Shown here one piece after another: positions 47,694 through 59,272 of a stretch of DNA of 64,000 nucleotides (within the stretch, counting starts at the first letter, position 1; every line of letters begins with the position of its first letter). The notes below the pieces were generated by a model. It searched no databases. It had not been told where the DNA came from and saw only the letters and a program-made list of their open reading frames with translations. The translations under genes were made by a program, and so were the position numbers. The stretch spans positions 3,472,001-3,536,000 of the forward strand of contig OX579635.1 in the NCBI GenBank assembly GCA_951230915.1, written 5' to 3'. Source of the DNA: Antitrichia curtipendula (Eukaryota > Streptophyta > Bryopsida > Hypnales > Leucodontaceae).

Positions 47694-48987
47694 TTAAGAC
47701 ATATTGTTGCAATTCACTTCTCTATTGACATCTTCAATACTATCACCAACCAACTAAAGAAAAAATATTTTACCATCATTGGTAAAGTTGTCAAATCTTT
47801 GGCCATCTCCACAAGCAATATTTTGCTAGATATTGGTTCTAGTCAATTTTTTTCCTCAACACTTGGTCCAAACATCATTTATCTAAAGATGACAAAGATA
47901 CCTGTCGTACGCCTAATCTAGGTGTAAGCACCTCTAACACATAATTGTGGTTAGATGACACAAATATTGTCTCAAGAGACTCTACTATGTTGCTGTGAGT
48001 TTAAGTTATCCGGATTATCCCAAAACACCCAAGTGAGACACAAATCCTCTTGCCCCACTTTCCGGAACCAACTATTTTCCGAATTCTGATTCGGATCCGT
48101 CCTCTTCCGGAATCCGTTTTTACTACTTTTTCGGTTTGTTATGCCCATGTTTTACTTTTGTTCTTTAAAGGGGCGGGACTTTACCACTTATGAATTGTAC
48201 TTCTCTAACTTCTCTAAAACAACCAAAACAACCAACAAATCTCAATGTTGCGACGAAGCAAGTTTTCGTCTCTTCATGACTTTCCGGATGGCCTATCCGG
48301 GAAGCAGGTCACACAGAATCCGGTTACTCCTCTTTACTACAATGACAGATACATACTATCCGGATTCAACAGAGGGAATCTACTAAGAACTAGACTAATA
48401 CTGTAATTGGCAGATCTTCCGGTAAGTGGGTTTTTTCCCCCTGATGGTTGCCTAACTCCGCACGGGACCACTCTCAGTCCCAAAACCTCATCTACACCAC
48501 TCTCAGTTCCAAAACCTCACCTGCACCACTCCAATCGGATTACCGTTCTAGTAGTTTAAAGACTCTAATGCACAAATCCTCCAGATCAGACCTAACTCCG
48601 TCACAAATCCTCCCTCACATTCTAATCCCAAATAGTACGAATTCGGATTCCTCCTTCCCGGTTCCTCTTTACACCTCACCACTCAAACAAACATATAATT
48701 GACTCCGTACAACACTTGGAGCCGAAAGTCCATTCGATGGCTCAAATTAAAGAAAGGAAATTAAATACACAAGGATGGAATGGAATGGGCAACAGACCTG
48801 CCCACCCTTAAAAACTAAAACAAAAAGGCAAAAGAAGCATCCGCAACCTAGGCAAGCAACCATTGATGCATCCGAGATATCCGGAATGCCAATGCCAGTT
48901 ATCTCTAAGAATTCGGAAACGGGCCCACATCCGGAAAATCCGTTCTGAAAAAGAAAGCAAAAATAACAAACTACCTACTAACTTCCT

Positions 48988-49910
48988 ATCTACCTCCACG
49001 GCGTGTCTTCTTTGAACTGCTGCCACCTTGATTCGTAGCTCCCATCGGGCTCGGCTTTAGGGAAGTCAATTGGATCGCCGCTCAGGTCTGAATCTTCCTT
49101 GGAACTGGTGGGAGGTCCTCATTCGTTTCCATCTCTTATACGGATCCGGAATTGAATTCCTCCTTTTCCGACTCCACGAACTCGTTGACTTCCTCCATTG
49201 AATTTAGGTCGATAAGTGCCTCACTCGGCTTTGGTGCCTCTTGCTCCGGTGTTTCATCCGTCTGCATATGAGCGAAGTCCCCTAGATTGGTCCGGGCTGG
49301 ATTCGCCATCGTCCCCAATTGCTCGAGGAGGTTGCTCAGAACGGTCGACTTGGTCGGATCCACTAACTCAGGCGTCCTAACCTGGGTCTAGTTTGAGGTT
49401 TCCGGCTGAACTGGAAGGCTCTGCTCCTGAGCTGGAACTTGTACTAGGGTCTAATTTTGCTACGTCAGCCACCCCTGAGGACCTTCACATGGCTTTATTA
49501 GAGACCCAAGCCCCTCCGGTTGTGAACGGATCGAACTGGCCCCCATCAGTTTGAACGGAGTCTGCAAGTATGGGTTGGAGGACAGATCCGGATCCGAAAA
49601 TGTGGAAAAATCCATCCCCCAGTCCGGATCAACTCGTGCCACCAATGACTGCATCTCCTTCAACACCCTCTCCATGTGAGCTTGAAAGTCCATGAGGATC
49701 ATTACTACCTTTGATCCGGTTATGTGCCTATCCGCTACCAGCTGCATGTCATAGAGGCTCACCTTGTTCACCAACTCGTCCGGTTGGGTGACGAGAGATC
49801 GCAGGCTCCGAACCATGTGAAGGACGTCTTTCTCGTTTCGCTTTGCTAGTGAACATTCCCCTTCCGCCCAACTGGTTTGAGTTTGTGTAGTCTAAGTTTT
49901 GCTACTTCTG
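48988..49910 (-). pseudogene. Decayed 3' exon of a split, TCCGGA-rich gene
   Basis: One minus-strand frame runs from about 49910 to a terminal TAG near 48988. It includes VLHMVRSLRSLVTQPDELV, MDFQAHMERVLKEMQSL and PSEALIDLNSMEEVNEFV, and it ends with a basic SSSKKTRRGGR. It is interrupted by several stops, mostly TAG where CAG would fit a Q-rich context. The first part looks helical and could form a coiled coil. The product is not recognised. Composition and the TCCGGA motif link it to the frame at 55232-56290, about 5.3 kb upstream on the same strand. It is probably the later exon of that gene. Confidence 0.5.
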
Positions 49911-52644
49911 CAAATACCCACAGAACTAGTATAGGGGTTCAAAATCTAGGAAATAGTCAAATAGTCTAACGTTTTGTAGCTAGGGTCACTTGTATTCAAG
50001 ATTGGAATGAGATTTACTATAATATTTCACAAACACAAAAGAAACATACATTCACTCTTATACCCATATATATAATTTGGTTGCCAGTCCTTTAAATAAT
50101 GCTATGGATGCATGAAATGCCATCTCAGTCTTGCCTAGTGTTCTAGGGGAGAGTTCCAACAATTTGTTGGGTTTGACCACAATTTGTCATGTGCATGATC
50201 TACTTACTAGACAAATGCAGATATAATAATATATTTATATAGTTGTATCTATGTTCCTTAATTATTGGTGATTTGCGTTACCAAGACAATTTGTCCAGTT
50301 ACTATTTACTAGCCTAATCACAAATTTAGATGAGTAGAAACCAGTCCCAGTCCTACAACAATTTGTCTCTAAATAATGCAGGGCATGATTGCAATGCATT
50401 CACCAAGTTTAGTACACTCTGCACAGTTGCAACAATTCGTCAAAGTACACAATTCATTTTGCATACAGGAAACAAACCAAAGCACAGAAACTTACTATTA
50501 GTCTTACTCACTCAAGCTGATCCTCAGACTAATTGTCGTATCTAAGAACAAATCACTTCATTTAGGACTATAATCATATCTACCAAGTAATCCCAATTCA
50601 ATTTCACACAACAACTAGTTCATACCCAAACGGTGGTAATTGATAAGACAATTAGTCATACTAAACATTCACCCAAACATGGCTTATTCTGTGCACTGAA
50701 TTCACAATTGTATTTGAACTAATCACTAGTTCAGCTCAACTCTTCAAACTCAGTCTTTTACAATTTGTCTAATTGCTTCAGACTTAACGATTAGAGATCA
50801 AGAGACAATTTGTTGAATTTCCAATCGGGAAATTTAACTCACTTAACAACTTCAATAATCACATTTAGTAAAAATTACTTGAAGACATCACTCGCTGTAG
50901 GATCAAACAATTTAATTCTCACACATATCGATCACACACAGAATACAATCAATCGCAAACACACATAATTCAAATTTACAATTTAATTCAATTTATAATG
51001 ACAATTTGTCTGCAAAACACTGGTCCTTCTCTGTCTTCAACAATTCCATCGCTTAATACATACATCAAGCATGACGATTAGTCTTAATATATATATCACA
51101 AATAATAATTTCTTGAATTACACAATTCCAATTGTTTTTAACACTTAACAATTTCACATACATGGATTTATTTTTTATTTACAAAAATCCATAGAATTAA
51201 TTATTTCACTCTTTACACAATCATAATTTCAATCTGATTTTTATCATATCCAATTCATATTAATTACAATGACAAATTGTCTATACTCACTTCTTCTCAT
51301 TCACTGATTTAAAACAATCTACAATATAGTTGTTCTTACAACGACATGATAAATAATAATTTGATCATATTCAATTGACAATTTGTCTCTTACAATTCCT
51401 CTCAACAGGATATTTTAATCAATTGTTTTACAATCAGTCCTCACATGATTTCATAATTTTGCATTCCAATTGCAATTCAAAGACAACTAGTCCAATAACA
51501 TTATAAGACTAATTGTAATTCAAATAATTTGTTTACGAATTACATACCAGATAAATTATTTTGGCTGGTCCTTCACGATCCAGCACCGAGTTTGCTTTCC
51601 TCAAATGTTTCTTTTGTCCGGCTGCTCCAACTCCGCAGTTGACAAATTATTCTAGAGCCAGTATCCAAGTACAGCGCTCAATTGACAATTTGTTTTACAC
51701 AAATAACATTCACTAAATTCAAGAATTTACAATGAAAACCATACTGGCAAACTTGCAGTTCAATGGACTGAAATTAATTATGCAACTCAAATGAAAATTA
51801 GTCAAAATACAATCAAAGGCATCCAATTAAATTGACAAAATGTGATAACTCATACACTCGGGGAGGTCACTCTGCAAAAAGTAGAAAACCACGTGAGTTA
51901 AACTATAGGGTGAATTTTATTCATTGGAGCAAAAATTTATAAATGATGTAGATCTATTTTAGCCTGGATTTAATTCTTGAAACATCATTATATATAAAAT
52001 AGGGTATTGAAAAATCTTTTGATTTAAAAAAAAAGTAGATATAAATTAGTGTGAATAAAATCATAGAAGAAAAAAAAATTAATTTTAGGATGAGTATAAT
52101 CCTTAGTCCTTCTAAAGGATGAATGAAAAATATTATGTTTTAACTATTTAATGCTTTATACAAGAAGATGTGTTAAAAATGAATCATCAAAGATGCTTTC
52201 TTAGTGTATTTTGGTACCTCCTATCTCCTTGTTTTGAATCTCAAATTTAGCCATGAAAATGGTCTCTTTTGAATTTGAATCCAACTAATTAAATGAAGCA
52301 AACCAAGTCTAGTTTCTATTCCAATTTGAAATTATGGAAACTTCCTAAAATTGAGTGTTTTATTGCAATGTGAATTTCATGAATATAACCATAGTTTATT
52401 AATTTTCTAATTATAAAATGACACGGAAATTTGGTTAACATCATGACGTTCTACACTATAATGTATGCCTATGACAAAAAATCAGATTTTTTAGCTCATT
52501 TTGAATTTAATATGAATATGAACTATTATAAACTAAAAGTAAAAGCAATTTTTTAATTTGAAAAAAACAAACTGAAATTAAATATATTTTATACATGAAA
52601 TAGTTCAAGGGCTTTGTGCAAGAGGTTGCTATTTTATTACAAAT

Positions 52645-53124
52645 AGAAAGTTTTATGCATAAAAGAGTGCAAGGGTTTTATTTTGTGGCATTTGGACATG
52701 CTATGTAAAATAAAAAATAATTTAATTTAATTTTTTATTATTTTAAATCCATTATTTTTGCATCGTAGGTCCAAATGCCACAAAAGTGGAATGAATAGAT
52801 ACCTTCATGCACAAAAAAGTGCAAAGGCTTGTTTTGTGGCATTTGGACATGCCATGTAAAAGTTACATTTAAAAAGAAACAAAAGATAATTTAATTCAAT
52901 AAATTAATTTAAAAAAATTCATTACTTTTGAATTGTAGGTCCAAATGCCATGAAATTGACTTGAATAGAAAGCTTTATGCACAAAGGAGTGCAAGTGCTT
53001 TATTTGTGGCGTTTGGACATATAATGTGAAAGTTAAAAATAAAAAATAATTTAATTCAATTTTTGAATTCATAAAAACTTTGAAATTCAATAATTTTCAC
53101 ATTGTAGGTCCAAACACCACAAAA
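52645..53124. repeat. Three tandem fold-back units of about 150-170 bp
   Basis: Each unit has a left arm TTTTGTGGCATTTGGAC and a right arm GTCCAAATGCCACAAAA, separated by AT-rich DNA (unit 1 arms 52681-52697 and 52769-52785, exact for 17 bases). Unit 2 starts at about 52797 and unit 3 at about 52967. In unit 3 both arms changed together (GTTTGGAC with GTCCAAAC). Confidence 0.75.
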
Positions 53125-53217
53125 CAAAGTTCGTGCACCCCTCCTTGCCAAGAGCTTTCTAGCAATACCAACAATGCCGCCAAATGCCTTACCATTTCTT
53201 AAATCTTAATGTATTAA

Positions 53218-54067
53218 CCTCTAAAACCCCGTTTGTCCACTCGGGGGACAATTTGGGTCCGGGTAGGTTCCTGTGACCTCAATTTGTAGAGAATTTTTTT
53301 GGGATTTTTTGAGGTTGTGCGGTTTTGCAAGAGCTTTGTGGATACATAATTTTTATTTCAATTGGTGCTCGAGAGAAAAAATTATGCCAAAAATAGAGTT
53401 TGGCGGGCAGCACAAAAAAATCACAGAAAATTTATGTCTTTTTGTCTACATTTGAAGCTTTGATTCATTCTATTTGGACTAATAATGAAAAAGTTATGGA
53501 CAATCTTAGTTTTTCGGGCAATCTAAGCATCTTCTTGAAAAAATAACGTTTAGGATTCATTTTTTAATGCAATTTTTATAATTTTCAGAATTTTTTTTTA
53601 GACAAGGTTGAATTTGCTTTCTAGAACAATCTCACCATTGGGATTATGGTATTTCAATTTTGTCTTAGAGCTATTAACAATTTAGTTATTCCTTCAATCT
53701 TGAACCTACTTCTACTTTTTTTCTTGAATTTTTTTCCCTAGATTCTCAACTGAAGTATTCAACATATAAACTTAGAAAATCAAAATCAAAAATACAAAAA
53801 ATTTAAGTTAAATAGGTTCAAAGCCCAAAAATCTAGTCAAGCAAGGTGCAAAAAAACTTGTTTTCTTCACTTTGAATGCAAATATCTTGCAATCTATTTG
53901 TTCAAAGTTTCTGAAATTTCTTGCACACATTCTCATACTAGTCTAGTATAAGATCCTATGGTTAGATATGCAAAAAAAATCCAATTTTTATTGTTTTTTG
54001 CTCTTTGCAATAGAAGTGGCAGTTTTGAGTGTGTTTTGATGGAGAAAAGGCCTCGGGGTTTTAGGGG
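53218..54067. mobile_element. TTAA-flanked repeat element nested in the 8-bp-TSD transposon
   Basis: TTAA (53214-53217) precedes CCTCTAAAACCCCG; the right end, reverse complement CCCCTAAAACCCCG, is followed by TTAA (54068-54071). The 850-bp interior shows the family's block order. Its ends are among the best matched in the window. Confidence 0.75.
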
Positions 54068-55231
54068 TTAAATAAATTTTTAAAAAAACAAAAAACAAAA
54101 ACCTAATTTAAGGTCAAGATTTTCTTCACTTTTTTCTTAAAAACCTCAATAATTTCAAATTTTAACAAAAAAATCACAAATAATTTTTTGACATGTAGCA
54201 TACACATGCCTTCATCTACAAAAATTAGCATATTGCATTTTAATATCATTCGTAGTGCCAAAACAGGTTCTAGAATGCAATTATAATTCCATAGTAATAT
54301 AGGGTCGTCTTTAAGAGGTAATAATATGACAATCTAATTATGTTCACCTACTCACCTAAATTATAGGGTTCCAGTTTGGCTAGAGTGGACATCGTGCGTG
54401 GCCAAGATTTTATGCCTAACATTCACCCAAAAATCCTTCATTATCAAACAAAACAAAATTCCTAAAGTTTATAAATACTATAGCATGCCAAAAATTAAGT
54501 TAGATTTTCATTTATAATTACCTATAGGGTGCTTAAAATTAAGACCAAGTAGCTTTTTTTCTACTAAAAGGGTCCTTTAAAATCATGATTACTAAGTAAA
54601 TAGCCTCCAAACAAATAGGTGGTTAACGCACATGGTCACAAAACATAAGGGGAAGTGACCTCCCCGAGCTCATACAATTATACACTCACAATTTGTCACA
54701 ACCACATACATACAACACATAGTGAAAGAACTTAGAATCAATACATCAATTTGTTATAATAACAATCACAGAATTCAATAATCCAATCATTGGTTTATTT
54801 CACAATTTCCAATACAATTTGTCACACACAACAAATAATCCAATTACTAGATTACAATGATTCACCGCAAGACTCTTGTGCTGAACAATTAGATCAAAAA
54901 GACAATTTGTATTACACGATTGAAGGAGTTCACAATTTACAGAAATAGCTTAACACTTAAGACACGCGAAAAATAACCGAGAGAGTGAGAGAGAAGAAGT
55001 TGACAATTTGTTCATCTTAAGCTACTGGAAAGGTGTGAGACCTTGAATATCAACCGATGCTAAGACAATTTGTCACTCTTCCGATCTAATCTATTCACAG
55101 CTTTTAAAATCCTTCATCTACTTGTTCATTCATCATTCCTTTTCCGTTTAATTCCTAAGACAAGTAGTAAATGACTCCTTTCTACACTACTAAAGACAAG
55201 TAGTCAAAACCAAAAATTTCACTGTGCTCAC

Positions 55232-56290
55232 AGCTTGAGACTCGTCTCAACTCTTCTCGAGGATCCGGATCTGCTCATCCTTCTGCCAAATGACTTCCGG
55301 ATTTGACCTCCGTCGGATTTCCTCCAGGATTTATTTTGGCAGCACCTTCAGTTTGTTCGCAATCTCCTTGATAAATCCGATTGTCCTCTGGTGCAAGAGC
55401 CACGCCTGCCCCATCCACTGGACTCCGATGTCAAAGAACTCCTGGCCGGTTGGCTTCTCTTCATCTGGAACTTGGTTTGTCTCCAACGGATCCACCTCGG
55501 GTTGTTTTTCCCTTGAAGCCGGATTTGTTGACTTCCTCTTCGTACCTCTACGCCTAAGTCGGTCTTCTTCCGGATCCTCCTCCTCGGATACCAGATCTTC
55601 TTCTTGCACTTTGTCCATCAATCCGTATTTGAGGAGTTTGCATCTGGTGTTGTAAACGAGCATCTCATATGCCGTCAGCACATCACCATGGTGGTATAGG
55701 TGGAAAAGATACGGGCTGATTGGGTTGTATTTGCTCTTGGCCACGTAATCCGCCAATTTTGTTACAACAGTTCCAAATTCCCTCCTCCAATGTACGACTC
55801 TCTCTTCCATCGATCTGAAAATGGTGTTAGCTACTGTGACCGTGACCCGGCTAGGCTTTTTTGGATATAAGATTGGAATTATAAACTCCAGCACCCGCCT
55901 GTGCCACGCATCTACACAATCGTTGATGGCATATCCCTCCTTCGAGTTGGGCAGATTTCGGAACTTCCCGGTGGCGTATTTGTCTGCACACGAGGCCAAT
56001 CCGTCTCCGAACTTCCGGAAGAAGTATACCTCCGTCCAAGCATCTTCCGTCCAACCTTTTCTCTGTCCTTTCACAATCAGCTCATACTGATTCGACGTTC
56101 CGTTAATCAGCTCTTAAATGAGGTCGTCACTTCTTAAGCTCCACGGCCTCTCCAACAATCCTATCCATCCTATCCATCTGAGGTCTTCTTCTAACTCCTG
56201 ACGGGCGGCCAGGTCATTGGGTATGGTCGGATAGATCATCTAGGCTGTGACCGACGCCTTGGCGGATCTCGGAACCCTACTTTCCGCCAT
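55232..56290 (-). pseudogene. Decayed gag-like or repetitive-element protein, upstream exon
   Basis: A single minus frame starts ATG at 56290 (MAESRVPRSAKASVTA) and runs to about 55232. It is broken by TAG (56240-56242), TAA (56114-56116), TAA (55331-55333) and a TGA near 55257. It includes WTEDAWTEVYFFRKFGDG, NCVD-like CVDAWHRRVLEFIIPILYP, VTVTVANTIFRSMEERVVHW and NPISPYLFHLYHHGDVLTAY, then an acidic and basic stretch (EEEDPEEDRLRRRGTKRK). No zinc knuckle, protease or RT is visible. The fold is unknown to me; its repetitive genomic setting suggests a retroelement gag or other mobile-element protein (inference). In-frame stops are simple base changes, so decay is recent enough for the frame to be read throughout. 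Confidence 0.5.
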
Positions 56291-57501
56291 CGAATACCGA
56301 CAAGTTCAACTACACCGTAATGCAACCTCACCTCTCTCTATCCGTGCACGAACTCTCACCACATTTTCCTCTCAACTATCTACGCGTGAGGGAGTTCAGA
56401 AAACTCAAGGTGAAGAGAAATGGGGTGGTGGTGGCCCTTAAGTACCCAACGCGCCGCCACCAGTTGCCGGATGAGAACTGGATTAGGGTTCCATTCCCGA
56501 GACCCGTACTTTAGCTTCGTAGGCCAAATCTCTAGACTGTAGGTGGCGGCGTTCCAATCTACTTCCAAATACCAGATCGTAATCGGATGGGAATCTTTTT
56601 TCCGGATGAGTCCGTATTCCAAACTTAAGCCTATCCGGAATAAAACCATAGTACCTTACACACAAAATTGAAAAATTTCTAGCCTACTACATCTATTCTA
56701 TTCTATCTACGTGGAATTCGAGTTTTCGTGTTGTGACGATATCAACTAGTTGTCACAAATTCTTGAGCAAGGTGGCAAAAACTTCAAAATTGCTTGTTTT
56801 TTAGGCAAATACATTATTTAATTTAGGAGTATTATTGTGTCTGATACAATTATCAACCCAAATCACTTTTTTTGCTATTGTATATTTGTATAAAATCCAC
56901 AAGATTCCGCAAAGTGTTTTAAAAAAATAGCATGATCCATCCAATCCTTTGACCCTGTCCTATAACCAACTCTTGGAATGTAGTCATAGAGACTTCTAAT
57001 AGGATGATTTTTGCTTACATTAGTAAAAATGAGCATAGAAACTTCAATCATAAATCAATGTCCACCAAAAACTTGTATGATTATAATTATAGAGTCTTCA
57101 CTTAACATTGGTGTTTTCTTAAAACCTTAATGTGCAGTTGTTGTCTATACTAGTAGAAAAGTATATCTTATGTTATCGACTTGCAAAATAATTATGTATC
57201 CCAAACAACTACATTATAAATGTATGCTACCATAATAGTACTACGACTCACATAGACAAATGTTAAGTCATTTTTGAGTCAATATTGTAACTTGATTATG
57301 AACCATTTGCAAACAAGGTTATAAAAGAAGAAGAAAACTACATCCTTTGCCTTTGTTGATGTGGCTATTGAAAAGTCGCTTGGAATTGAAAGTCATTGTT
57401 TAGTAGACACATCCATTGACAATGACTCAAGTATGGCTGGTTGACAACTATTTTTTTGACAAGTATATATAGTCATAGACTCATGGAAAGTGTAGAAAGC
57501 T
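56291..57501. other. Upstream DNA of the decayed gene, then AT-rich DNA
   Basis: To about 56650 the composition still matches the decayed gene (TCCGGA at about 56600 and 56634). Beyond it no gene is seen. Confidence 0.4.
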
Positions 57502-57505
57502 TTAA

Positions 57506-57790
57506 CCCCTAAAGCTCCAAACATTGATTTTTTTGGCAACATAGCAATTTTGAGCAACTCAATACAAATGGAATTTTTTTTTTTGAAAATTTCACACAAC
57601 ATGTAACTAAGGAGTAGCTTTAAGGTCCAACAATTTTCATAACTTTTGACTACATGGTTAAAAATTTATCATGTATACATGCATTGCATGTATAATATGT
57701 AAAGCTCCAAACATTGTTTTTTTTGGCAACATGCATTGCATAATATGTAATTTTTGTTGCTCGGCAACCCGAGCAACTCAAAAGACTACT
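57506..57790. repeat. Left-end fragment of a TTAA-flanked element
   Basis: TTAA (57502-57505) precedes CCCCTAAAGCTCCAAACATT. The first blocks (TTTTTTTGGCAACATAGCAA) match the element starting at 59297. A partial second copy of AAAGCTCCAAACATTG with GGCAACATGCATTG occurs near 57700. The right end is not identified. Confidence 0.5.
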
Positions 57791-58692
57791 TTAAAAATCA
57801 CTTTTTGAAAAAGTAAAAATTTGAAATTAGTTCTCTAGATTTATTTATATGCAAAAAGCTTTAAATCATTCCATTTTGATTGATGAGATGAAAATTATCA
57901 AGAATTCTAATTTGCGGGTAGGTATAGCATCCACAGACTTGTGCTTGCACATTCTAGTTTTATTTAAGAAAATGTCTATGTTTCTTCCACTTAAAGTTTG
58001 AAGATATAGGTTGCATGAAAGATGATCATGATTGTGTCTCTCCCACATCAATTGTAGAAACTTGAAACCTTACCTACTACTTTCAAACATGTGCAAATGT
58101 TTAGGTTTTAGAGCATTCACTTTGTCTTCTTCATATTTTGCTTGCTTTGTTTCATTGCATTTGTCTCCCATGCGCCATCTTCTCATTATTTGCACATCCA
58201 ATGAGTGATTGAGGTTATTGCCAACAAGACAAAGTTATTTTTAGAGATGTTGGCTTTTTGAAGTTATTGCTAATAAACTCAATTCAATATGATCAGATAA
58301 ATAAACTTTTTTTTTATCAGTTATTATGTATATTATAATAATTAGATATATACATAAAAAATAATACTTGAAACTTCAAAATAGGAAACAAATCTTTTTT
58401 ATTTTTTATTTTTTAATATTAAAAAATAAAAAATATGAATGAAAAATACACAATATTGTGTAATTTGGAATTGTGGATTTAAACATTTAAACATTGCAAG
58501 CATTGCCCACTGTTTTATGAAGTGCTTAGATGGTTAGCTAAGTTACATGGCAACTCCAAATTGCAACTACATTGAAGACTAATTAACAATATGTAAAAGA
58601 ACTAACTACTATAGAATTTAAATAAACACATTGTAAACAAATTAACTATCCTAAAAAATAAGTTGTAAATTTAAAAGTTACACTTTAGTTCA
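57791..58692. other. AT-rich DNA without recognisable gene
   Basis: A very AT-rich tract lies at about 58300-58450. No gene or array is visible. Confidence 0.5.
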
Positions 58693-59272
58693 CCCCTAAA
58701 GTCCCAAGGGTGTTTTTTGTCAAAAACCACTCAAAACTACCACTTCTGCTGTATTCACTTAAAGAAACCAGTTTTTTTTGTTTTTTTGGAAATTTAACCG
58801 TAGGATCTTGTACTGAACTTGTCTGAGATCATGTAGTAAAAATTTCATCAAATTTGACCGTACGGATTGGAAGATATTAGCATTCAAAGTTGAACAAAAA
58901 GTTTTTTTTCAAGAAGATGCTTAAATTGCCCGAAAAACTAAGATTGTCCATAACTTTCTCATACCTAGTCCAAATAGAATGAATCAAAGCTTCACGTGTA
59001 GGTCAAAACATAATCTTTTAGGAAAAAATTCAAAAAAAATTATTTTTATTTTTTGTAATTTGTTTTGGGCTGCCCGAGAATCTCCATTTCTTGCTCATTG
59101 TGTCATAACTTTTTCATCCGGCATCCAATTGAAACAAAAATTATATATCCACAAAGCTCTTGCAAAGCTACACAACCTCAAAAAATCTCAAAAAAATTCA
59201 TTTCAAATTGAGACAATAGGAACCTACCCGGATCCAAATTGTACCCCGAGGGGACAAGCGGGGCTTTAGGGG
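58693..59272. mobile_element. TTAA-family element in inverted orientation
   Basis: The left end CCCCTAAAGTCCCAAGG follows TTCA, a changed TTAA; the right end, reverse complement CCCCTAAAGCCCCGC, is followed by TTAA (59273-59276). The interior is the reverse complement of the family consensus, including GTAGGATCTTGTAC and GATTGTCCATAACTTTCTC. No coding frame. Confidence 0.68.

Larger units (their letters stand above)
51857..54668. mobile_element. 8-bp-TSD transposon, CTCGGGGAGGTCACT family, 2.8-kb copy
   Basis: The ends CTCGGGGAGGTCACT are exact inverted copies for 15 bases. CTCATACA is perfectly duplicated at 51849-51856 and 54669-54676. A subterminal ACCACGTGAGTTAA block at the left pairs with the right end. 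It belongs to the family of 45571-46133. The 2812 bp encode no protein; they hold three tandem fold-back units and a nested TTAA-flanked element. Confidence 0.85.
49911..55231 (-). other. Intron-like AT-rich interval with many ACAATTTGT motifs
   Basis: This interval lies between the two coding-like parts of the decayed gene. Excluding the transposon at 51857-54668, it is packed with ACAATTTGT or its reverse complement (about thirteen core copies), often extended to GACAATTTGTC, plus variants such as GACAATTAGTC and GACTAATTGTC. Examples lie near 50284, 50355, 50757, 50998, 51270, 51378, 54697, 54812, 55000 and 55060. A plausible donor GTGAGC follows the upstream frame at 55231. The acceptor is not certain. 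No other gene is seen. Confidence 0.5.
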
